From the NCBI GenBank assembly GCA_963971425.1, contig OZ020519.1, positions 13,470,028 through 13,534,027 of the forward strand: a stretch of DNA of 64,000 nt, written 5' to 3'. Of this stretch, positions 55,250 to 64,000 are shown piece after piece (the stretch's first letter is position 1; the number at the start of each line of letters is the position of its first letter). Origin of the DNA: Bryoerythrophyllum caledonicum (taxonomy: Eukaryota > Streptophyta > Bryopsida > Pottiales > Pottiaceae). The notes beneath the pieces are model-generated. The model worked only from the letters and a program-made list of their open reading frames with translations, searched no databases and was not told the DNA's origin. Both the position numbers and the translations under genes were made by a program.

Positions 55250-56588
55250 TCTTTCAAGGAAAATTTACTGAAAAATATTTCAAGACGTTTCACCTCCCTT
55301 AAATGAGCGATTTATGGACCTCCCACCTTATGTGGAACATCGAGCCCTCCCATTGAAGAAATTCACCGGCTGGGTCAGAGTTTGCAATCATATTGGGCCC
55401 GCCCTGCTCGCCGGGCGCGCCAGCTACCCGGAGCCCGCCATGTGGTGGGGATTTGGCGGTGCTCTAGTTAAGAGTCTAGGCTTTAAGTTTACTTCATAGT
55501 TTTCGGTAAGCAGAGACTCTGAGTACAGGTCTCACTCGATCTGAGCAAGCCACTCTGTCTTTTCCATCATTCTCCTTCGTGTACTGCACATTCTTTGCAA
55601 TGCAATGTTAAGCCCCTTCGATTTGAGTGAGTGAGAGCATCATCGAGAGGTATCGTGAGTTCAGGATTTATGTATGCTTGAGAACATTTTTCACTGTCTA
55701 AGCTCTACTCGGTGGAATCCAGTGTTGATCACAAACGTTCGAGCTTGATCGAGCTAGCATCACAGACCTAGGATAGTTTCGCCCGCATGCATTTGAGGTG
55801 GATTGTAATGCAGGCAATTGATGTTACGTGTTCATTGAGGTGCCCTTCTTACTTCACATGGTTCTTGAGTTGAGAACTCAGTCTTACTTTCAATCCTCAA
55901 GATTCCAACAGACATTAGATTTCGATTCCAGTTTAAGTAACTTGCGTTGTTTGATTCTGTAACAAATTGAACCAAAAATTGGTTCTGCAACCAGCTGAAC
56001 CAATGAGTGCGAAGTTTTGTGCAAGTGCACTTTGAAATATATGCTTGTTTTTGACCTCAGGCTACACGAGATCCGCCAAGTGTAGTACTGATTCGGTCTC
56101 ACTTTGAACCAAATATTTGATGGTGAGGACCGTCATCGAAGCAGTTATCTAAGGGAATAAGCAAGACTTGCGAGGTTACCGTAAGGGTGAGTGCGTAATC
56201 CGTGCTGCTTTTCAGCATAATTAACGTTGTTCCTTGAAGTATGTATTCACCTTGACGTCTATCAAAGATGTGTTTTCCATTCGCTCGTACGTATGTCAAC
56301 ATCTTGCGTCCAATAGGTACTACCATATACGCAAGATGACTCAGGAAACCATAAGTGCCTTCGGTTTTTGTACTTCTCACTATCTTTGTTTATCAGTGCT
56401 ATGTTCAGCGTTCCTTTTTGTTTCTGAGGAGTTGACAAGTATGTCTGCAGGAGGAGTGAACTTATTTGAGAAAGACAGAAAGTTAGGATTCTATGTTATG
56501 GTTCCAATGCCGAAGCTCATTGTGTGGTAGCTGAATGGAGTTGGATAACTGTAGGTGAGGAGGACTCGATTGAGGTTCTTATTTTAAA
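55250..56588 (+). promoter_or_regulatory. Presumed promoter/leader of the coiled-coil gene, with a GC-rich patch
   Basis: The patch 55340-55480 is strongly GC-rich (gcccgccctgctcgccgggc) against an AT-rich background and is open over 61 codons (55314-55496), ending in TAG, without a motif I know. The rest up to 56588 is moderately AT-rich with only chance frames. I infer promoter and 5' leader. Confidence 0.35.
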
Positions 56589-58550
56589 ATGTCGTCAGCT
56601 TCGAAGCAATTCGAATTAGAGAAGAAATTGAAAGAGGCCGAGAAGAAGATAGCCCTTTGCAAAAGATTGTCCAATCAGCTCATAGAGTTGCAAACCGAGA
56701 GGGTGACTCAGCTCACAAAGTTTCAAACCGAGAAGATATCTCAGCTGGAGCTCAAGTTGAAAGAGAGTTTGCAAGCTGATGCGGATTGCGCTATGAAGCT
56801 CTCTGGCTTGGAGCGACAGCTGCAACAAAGTCAACAGTCGAATCAGAAACTGGAAACCTCTTTCAACTCAATGCAGGCCAAATTCAACGTGACCAAGAGT
56901 GAAGTGGATAATGCCATGTTGAGGATTTCCGCGAGTGGCATTGATGCTGACCCCCGCGTGGAAGTGATTAAGGTATATGCATGAGCTTGGCTCGTCTCTT
57001 ACTATCTCCGTTCCATTAGAATGTAGCTCACAAAATTAGTGGGATTGCGTTTCTATCGACTGGATTTTGAGTATTCTTGCTAGCAAATGAAAGTGGATTC
57101 CAAGTCACCAAGAGTACATCATTTGGATGCTATTTGCAAGAGTTACCCTTGTCTAAAGTTTTATTGGTAGATGTTTGGAAACGAACTCCAGTTTTAATGT
57201 TGAGGTAATATACTGTACATTCTCAATATCATTGTGTACTCTTTGCGCATGTAAGGTAAGCTGGCCATAAAGTGACCATTTAAGGACTGATTCGCCTTTC
57301 TCATGGTTTTTAGTGAACGGGATGATTTTTGGATTATTTTTCAGAGAAAGAAAAATGGATGTGGAATGTAACCCAAGTTGTTTCATATTTTTTGAAGTTG
57401 ATTTGAGTTACTTATGATTTTTCAAAGATTACTGTTGTAGGCATGTATTTGTGACCATAGGTCTTTCAGAATCTGTTCCCTTGCAATCTTTTAAGAGACA
57501 TGGGGAAACCAAGGAGAATGATTGGCTCTTGCAATAAATAACCCTTTGTCTTTGATCCTCTCAATGACTAATGGAGGTCCATTTAAGAACCTTTTCATAT
57601 CCATTTCTGGCCATTTTATAGGGGCGATTTGAAGAAGATGGGCGCTTTATGGAGAGGTTACCTTATTGCGTACAGGTGCGTGTCGCAATTAGGTTGTATT
57701 AGAGTTTTGTTCACTGGATTTTACATATTCTTGCTTTTGTTTTACATGTTCACGATATTGAAATGTTTCATTTAGGGTGGTATTGCAATTATATGTGGCT
57801 GTATTAACAAACTCATTACATTGAGTGTTTGTATCTTTGTGAAAGGCAATGCGCAGGGTCCGTGACAGGAACCATTTGAATAATGGTCAGGTATGAAGGA
57901 GCTCCGACATTCATTGCTGGCATTCGTCCACAGAGTTTAAGTTCAAATTGTGAAACCCACGTACAGATCTACTGTAGATGTACTGTACAGTAGCATATGT
58001 TGGATAAGATAAAATATCATTAACCAATGATATGATAGTGTTAGCGCGTACCTTAGCTTTAGTTTACAACTTGAATGTATAAACATCTGTTTAACTTGCT
58101 AATGCAATTATCTTGTTACGATCACACACTGTTTATTGTGTCGTTTCACACAAATATGGAAAAGCCTATTTAGATTTCACAAGCTTCTGGGATGCACGTC
58201 AAGTCCAAACAAAGTTCGACCACCTTCTGAAGCTGGATTTTCACGAAGGATTGCTGTAGGTATAAATGTTTTCATTTTCCAGTGTTGTAAAGAAAATCAC
58301 ATCTTCCAGAGTAATGTAGAGTCTGCATTCACCATACAGCAAGGGAGCGTTTCCATTCACCATACAGATGAACTTTGAACCTCTTCCCTACAACAAGCTA
58401 GAAGCTCTGCATCATCTAAGATTTTGCACAATCTACTTTGTTTTTAAGCTACAACTGCAAAAAAACACAATGTAAATAAGCTATGTTTTTTCACAATTAG
58501 CCCAACGGAGCCTCATGGAGTCCGGGTACTTGATGTCGTGGTTGTCTTGA
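56589..58550 (+). CDS. Probable five-exon coiled-coil protein, family unknown
   Basis: Exon 1 (56589-56972) opens MSSASKQFELEKKLKEAEKK and is predicted coiled coil over most of its 128 codons, rich in K, E, Q and L with heptad-like spacing. Exons 2 (57622-57675) and 3 (57846-57890) follow with GT/AG borders and unbroken phase 0; they encode GRFEEDGRFMERLPYCVQ and AMRRVRDRNHLNNGQ. A fourth exon, 58184-58259 (LLGCTSSPNKVRPPSEAGFS), and a last one, 58501-58550 (QRSLMESGYLMSWLS then TGA), keep the frame and give 202 residues. Alternative 3' exons exist at 58571 (YMIHDANE) and 58982 (FIGEDLNSGA then TAG). I do not recognise the family. A structural or scaffold role is only a guess. Intron 1 hosts a MITE fragment. 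Confidence 0.6.
57245..57430 (+). repeat. Partial copy of the 39.7-kb foldback MITE, in intron 1
   Basis: taaggtaagctggccataaa, gtgaccatttaaggactgat and acccaagttgtttcatattt line up with 39655-39795. The right inverted end is not recognisable. Confidence 0.6.
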
Positions 58551-61500
58551 TGTTGTCGACTATCATTGCACAGTATATGATACACGATGCAAACGAGGTA
58601 TACGACCTGAAGGTGGAACATCGCTTAATAATGGCGACCCGTGTAGAAACAATGTACTTGAAAATGGTTTTGTGGAGTATCAGGAGAGCAAAGTTACAAG
58701 CCGTTCTTTGGAATTAACACACAAACAAGAAGGCCTCGGAGGTCGAGATCCTCGACTTCATCTTAGAAGTGATTACCTCAAAATATAAAAGAGTAAAAAG
58801 AAGATGGTAATCAAAACAGAAATGCCATGGCTCGCCAGGTTAGTGTAAATAGCGGAAGCTGTGGATTTGGCATATGCGGGAGAATAGCTTATTAATCATC
58901 ATATGTGCACACGAGAAGAGTTTGATTTTGTTCTTCGGTCTCTTATATTTTCCAATTGCAAATGTAATCTTCTGTTTTTCAGTTCATCGGTGAAGATTTG
59001 AACAGTGGGGCTTAGAGAAGGAGCTGGAGAGAAAACGTATTGCGTGGCTCATTCAAATTGTAGGTGAATATTTTTGTTATTGTAAAGCGTATCATTGGCG
59101 TGTAATAACTTCAATGTATTTGGGGGAGAAGAATTTTCTTAGAGGGCATTCTTGGTCAGCTCTGAGCCAAGGCTCCTCGAGCTTTCAACACTCTTGCAAA
59201 GCAGTGTACTTTCGTAGTTCAATTTGACTAATTCATCAACGTTTTAGTGATTATGATCCATCATTCGATGACAAAAAATTGATTTGATGAACCAAAAATT
59301 GATTTTCTTCCAACGATTTTGCATGTAAAATCCAGGATTATACATAACATACTCCAGAGTATCCAACTCGTCACTTTCATTACCACATGGTTCATTATGA
59401 TACATATATACCCAAAATTAATACCTAGAAGATGTGATTGCCTCTTTTGGGTATATAGTAGTGAGAGGATGGAATGGGATTAATACTATCGGAGGAGGTG
59501 TTTAGAATTATAGACCCATCTTCTTCCACTCCATAAAGCTGCAAATTGCTATGAATTGACAAAGTGGATCTAATTTGGAAGAGAGGGCTATGTTTGGTAA
59601 TCAACTTGGCCTTCTTAGCGCTTATCTAGTTCACTCTTGTATAGCCTACATGCTAATTTATAGACATGATTTACATTTGGTTTTATCATTTGAATTTTAT
59701 TTTGATTCCTACTTAACCTCATCTATCATACTTTAGCTTCTTAGCAGCTTGGTCTGAAAATAAATAATTAGAAGGGTGCCTAAACTTTTGGAAAATTCTT
59801 GACCTAGTTTGCCCCTCAAAATATATTTATTTTAAAGGATTGTCTAATTTATAGAAATTCAATTATCATTCTATTCACAGAAATGCAATTGGCATTCAAT
59901 TTATAAAAATTCAACTTGTTCTACACAATCTTACATCTTTTTTTAGTCAACAACTACAAATATACATTGCAAAGTTTTTTGCCTCGCCATTTTGACTGTT
60001 CTAAAGAACACAATCTCTTGCAAACAAAACATATCTTTTACATGCAATAAACTCAAATACTTAACAAAACTTTGAACACAAAAAGTAGATAATTTAGGAT
60101 TTGAAGGTCAAGATAAGGATTTAGGTAAATGCAACTACTGTAGATGAAAGTAGTAGCAACCATCCAAAAATTATAAGAACTTGGATGAATGTAAAATTTA
60201 TATTAATTATATTATAATTATCCAGTTTAACGATATTATATTTTGGAATACCTTATTCTATTTTGTACTTTGATTTATTGTTAGATAAAAAGTTGCCCTA
60301 AGTGCTAGGAAGCTATGATATATAATCTATCAGTATCAATCCATACTATAACTACACCTATTTGTGATCCTATTGCAAAATTGACCTCTACAAATTCTAG
60401 CATAAAATGTACACCCTTTGAATATGAGAGCCTGGGGATCAAATTTTAGTAGATTGATAATCAATTATGAGTCACTAAATGGATATGATAAAAAATTTAG
60501 TATCAATCCAAGGCTTCATATTGCAAGGGTAGGATGAAGGATTGGACCAAAACTTTAATATAGAGAGAATACAACTTTGTGTGACAAGAGTGCTTGCAAG
60601 CATGCCTTGTTATTCCAAAAAACCCAAGTTTAATAATGTTCAAATGCAATTTATTAAACATTATAGAAGTATCCGTGCCTTCCTAAATACAAATTTTGTA
60701 TAGTTGGGGTTCATATCATGAACTAAGGTAAGTATAAAAGTACACTTGAAACTAACCTTTTGAACCATTGTTGTACATTTGATGTCCCTGAATTCAATAT
60801 ATTACTTTATAATGTTAGTTCTTATTTAATTAATTTTGGATGTACTATTTCACCTTTGGAGCATAAATATGGCATCTATTTGTGATGTATAATATTGAAA
60901 GTCACTTGGACCAACTTCTTGGAGCCAAATGTAGGACTAACTTTAACCTTGTAATGTGGTTGCAATCACTAAGTGCACAATGGATGACATAATCCTTCTA
61001 TGTAAGAAAGAAGTGCAGATGTTCATCTTTAAAGTTTTGTATTAATAGGGGAAGTCTTGGACAATAGTTTCACCTCCAATGAATGTTTTTGGAATTTTTT
61101 AAGCAAATGGTTTACACAATATCAAAATGGATGATTTCCATAGTAATCAATTGGTCGTTCCAAGGGTAAACAAATGCAATAGGCCATGACTTTTATTCTA
61201 TGTAAAAGCCTCACACTACTAGTACGTTATTAGCTCGATGACAAATCCATTGAGGAAACCTTTACATACTAAATGCGTCTTTTAAATAGTGACATGCCTC
61301 ATTAAAAGACAAATGTAAGATAAAGGCAACTAACCTTAGATCTAGCAAATTTGTAATGGACACAATAAGATTGAAGTGTAGGAGAATATTGTATAGGCCT
61401 AAGCTTTTTTCATTCATTGTGGTCGTGCGGTATGACCTCCATTAGTTTAAAAGGTATAAGATATGTACACACAAAAGCAACATTTTTTTAAACCCACTCC

Positions 61501-61670
61501 TTTTATGACCAAATGATCCAAAAAATTGTATGAGCTTTTAAACAAATTCAAGATAAACCCAATAGAAATTCTTTTATAATTTTTGACACAAATAATAGTT
61601 TATAAATTTCAAAATTGAAAACATAGTTTATTCTATACATAACACTGGACTCACCTTAAATGGAGACCCT
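58551..61670. other. Intergenic DNA, no supported gene
   Basis: The first ~450 bp may be the 3' UTR or alternative last exons of the coiled-coil gene. A 13-bp-arm inverted repeat (tatatacccaaaa / ttttgggtatata) lies at 59405-59460. The rest is AT-rich with no motif. Confidence 0.4.
60945..61165 (+). repeat. Half copy of the 32.0-kb foldback element
   Basis: aaccttgtaatg, actaagtg.acaatggat, agaaagaagtgcagatgttc and tttcacctccaatgaatg match 32022-32155 in order. Confidence 0.6.
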
Positions 61671-61674
61671 TGAA

Positions 61675-61845
61675 TATGTAAATTATTTTTGAAAATTATG
61701 AAAAAATTAGGGAAGGTGCACAATACTCATGAATACCTTCTCTATAAATCTTAAGTCATTTGGAGCCAAAATACAAAACTTATGGCCAAAGAACAAATCA
61801 GCACACACTATTTGATACAAAATAGGACAAGTGTTTCTTGCAATC
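61675..61845 (+). mobile_element. TTGCAAGAAACAC-family element, right-end fragment
   Basis: Matches 48840-49012 closely: 'ttttgaaaattatgaaaaaa', 'cttaagtcatttggagccaa', and the right end GGACAAGTGTTTCTTGCAAT. The left part is missing. Confidence 0.75.
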
Positions 61846-62041
61846 ATCCATGTGTTCTCCATCTATGTTTTTTCTAGAAGCACTTCATGTTTAACTAGAA
61901 AAATCCAAATTTACTAAAGAATTTGTATTACCCACAAAAATAATTTTTAAAAACATTCAAAATTCCACTCAATAATATCAAACAAACATTAGTAGAAGTT
62001 CATAAGGCTCATCTACTAATTGTATATTTGATAGGTAATCA

Positions 62042-62985
62042 GTTTCCTCTAAAGTCCCAAGGTCATTTTTTTGTCAAAAAACACTCAAAACTACGATTTC
62101 TATTGCATTCATCCAAGAAAACATAAAAAAAACATTTTCAATCTTTAGAATCTAACCATTGTATCTTATACTAAACTTCTCTCAGATCACGTGGTAAGAA
62201 TTTCGTGAAATTTGAGTGTACAAATTTGAAGATATAAACATTCAAAGTTGGAAAAAAGGGATTTTTTGAACGTTGTCTTGCAATTTCAAATGACTTTAGC
62301 CGCCATTTGTGGAAATTTTTTGCACTATAGACTTTAAAATTTGAAATTTTTTATGTTGAATAACTAAGTTGAAAGTCTAGGAAAAAAAATTCAAGAAAAA
62401 ATTATTTGAAATTCATTCTTTAAAAAATTATTAAGCAGAGGTAGGTCCAAGATTGAACAAAAACTAAATTGTTAATAGCTCTAAGATGGAATTGAAACAC
62501 AATAATTCCAATGGTGAGATTGCTCTAGGAAACAAGCTTAACCTTGTCCAACAATTGTTTTTGAAAAATTGTGAAAATTGCATTAAAAAACAAATCCTAT
62601 AAGTCATTTTTCTGAAAAAGATGATTAGATTGCCTAAAAAACAAGATTGTCCATAATTTTCTTGTCTCTAGTCTAAATAGAATGAATCAAAGCTTCACAT
62701 GTATAGAAAAATATAATGTTTTAGGAAAAGAATTTTAAAATTTCAATTTTGATTTTTTGTGATTTTTTTTGTGTTGCCCACTAACCTCTGTTTTTGGCTT
62801 ATTGTACCATAACTTTTGCTTCCGAGCACCGATTGAAATAAAAGTTATATTTCCATGAAGCTTATGTGTTTTTCTAGCTTCACAAAAAGTTTCAAAAAAT
62901 CATGACAAGATTTGAACAATTAAAAGCCTACCCAAAGTCGCATTTTGTCCCTCGTAGGGATAATGGGACTTTAGTAAGGGGTTAA
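62042..62985 (+). mobile_element. TTAA-family element D
   Basis: Left end CCTCTAAAGTCCC at 62046 with a degenerate TTAA; right end GGGACTTTAGTAAGGGG-TTAA at 62982-62985. The interior follows element C phrase by phrase (gtcaaaaaacactcaaaact, gctctaagatggaattgaaa, ttttgtccctcgtagggata). About 944 bp, non-coding. Confidence 0.78.
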
Positions 62986-63478
62986 TATACACTACGACAA
63001 ATTCTACTATATTGACAGCTTTAGTGCAGTTGAATGATGAATGATGAATCCATTAACTCTACAAGATTGCACCTTGATAAATCCAAAACATGAATTCAAT
63101 GCTCATGCAACCAACTATCAACCAAATACCATATTGTAAGTGATGGTCTGATTTGGTAGTCACTTGGTAAAATTGAATTTCCACATCAAATTTTCAAGGG
63201 TTCACTTCATACCAATCATAAGATGACATGTGACACTTTTTTACAAAAATGACTTAATTTGTGCCAAATTTGACCTTCATGTAGGATAGTACACAACACA
63301 TTTACTACTTGCTAAGCAAAATTTTCATGTCACATCTTGAGGGTCTGAACCAATGTGGATGTGACAAGTGTCACTTTTCCTCTTCTTTTTAATTTAGTTT
63401 TTTTGGGGGCAAACCTGTTAGTACAACTTATGTTTAGTGAAGTAATAGTAAACAATCAAGGCTCAAATCATGATAACA

Positions 63479-63597
63479 TCAATACCTTAAGATAGGTTGT
63501 TTGTTTTGTTTTGTTTGTTTGGACCAGAGCTATCTTTTAGACCGTGCATCTCTCAATCACACTCTTGATACCGTTGGAAAGCTCTTGGCGAGGAGGC
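63479..63597 (+). repeat. Dispersed unit shared with 40556-40680
   Basis: See 40556-40680; same orientation and order of phrases. Confidence 0.85.
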
Positions 63598-63607
63598 AGG
63601 GTTGCTA

Positions 63608-63656
63608 GCGTGTGAGCCTGTGAGCGTGAGCGTGTGAGTCTATGAGCGTGAGAGCG
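63608..63656 (+). repeat. Degenerate (GTGAGC)n tract
   Basis: gcgtgtgagcctgtgagcgt followed by gagcgtgtgagtctatgagc: interleaved GTGAGC/GTGAGT units over about 50 bp. Confidence 0.75.
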
Positions 63657-64000
63657 GGAACTTTTTTTCTGAAATTTGAGATTTAGGACCTATGACCGTG
63701 GATCTTAGGATTTTTCATTTTTTTCATTTTCAAAAGAATAATTTAGAGTTGTAAAAGAAAAAATGGTTGTTAGTTAAGAGGAAAAATTTAGAACCATTGT
63801 ATATGAAATATTATATATACATGGAGGAAATCAAGCTTTACATATAAGTGGAGTGGATCCCGGTTTACATAAAAGTGGAGGGGTTCAAAATATGTGGTCC
63901 GAAAATATTCTATAAATGCATTCATTGGTATTGAATGATTGGTCATATTTCACTCCAAGAAACAATAAGAAAACGACAATATGCACAATGAATGTAGCCA

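Larger units (their letters stand above)
62990..64000. other. Intergenic DNA to the window edge
   Basis: No gene. Holds the dispersed unit at 63479-63597 and the GTGAGCG-type tract after it. Confidence 0.45.

Noticed and set aside
1..64000. tRNA, rRNA or other structural RNA genes
   Set aside because: I looked for GGTTCGAATCC-type T-arms and paired acceptor stems and found none convincing; a covariance-model scan would be needed to exclude divergent ones.
1..64000. Plastid or mitochondrial DNA insert
   Set aside because: No recognisable organelle gene stretch was seen; only the GC-rich patch at 55340-55480 remains open and is listed as a finding.

Overview
This window is AT-rich nuclear DNA of a land plant. 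The evidence is a P-class PPR gene, a PDR-type ABCG transporter fragment with typical plant introns, a CYP97-like cytochrome P450 exon and telobox motifs. No species is named from sequence alone. The mix of animal-style HARBI1 and ZNF862-like hAT transposases with plant ALP1-like Harbinger and Copia remnants would suit a non-seed plant (bryophyte or lycophyte), but that is an inference. Most of the window is transposon-derived; I see only one clearly intact protein gene and one probable one.

Layout. 1-4.1 kb: several copies of a ~0.9-1.0 kb non-autonomous element flanked by TTAA (piggyBac-like), plus a foldback MITE. 4.28-4.49 kb: a stranded CYP97-like exon. 6.0-7.95 kb (+): decayed hAT-superfamily transposase copy A. 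8.4-10.4 kb: coding-like remnant split by a second element family whose ends read TTGCAAGAAACAC. 11.4-13.1 kb (-): intact PPR gene with a GC-richer, telobox-bearing upstream region to ~14.5 kb. 17.35-18.10 kb: long-TIR element. 19.05-19.77 kb: another TTGCAAGAAACAC element. 20.24-21.6 kb: Tourist-like MITE and a decayed ALP1-like Harbinger transposase. 22.15-22.35 kb: near-complete hairpin MITE.

24.77-30.69 kb is the most complete system: a 5.9 kb PIF/Harbinger-type element with 17-bp TIRs, TTA target duplications, a MYB/trihelix-like accessory gene (+) and a HARBI1-like DDE transposase (-) in convergent orientation. Both genes carry a few inactivating lesions. To its right lie more hairpin and foldback elements (30.87, 32.0 kb).

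35.14-37.55 kb (+): the first six exons of a PDR transporter, stopping just after Walker B and followed directly by nested transposons, so the remaining two thirds of the gene are absent. 41.4-42.35 kb (-): Copia integrase remnant. 43.5-46.0 kb (-): hAT copy B, three exons, broken only by three in-frame stops. 48.3-49.0 kb: third full TTGCAAGAAACAC element. 51.35-51.8 kb: exact 222-bp tandem duplication. 56.59-58.55 kb (+): probable five-exon coiled-coil gene of unknown function. 59-64 kb: intergenic DNA with more copies of the same element families.

The best candidates for something not described are the two small-element families (TTAA-flanked, and TTGCAAGAAACAC-ended), which can be dated against each other by nesting and by a near-empty site, and the unrecognised coiled-coil gene.
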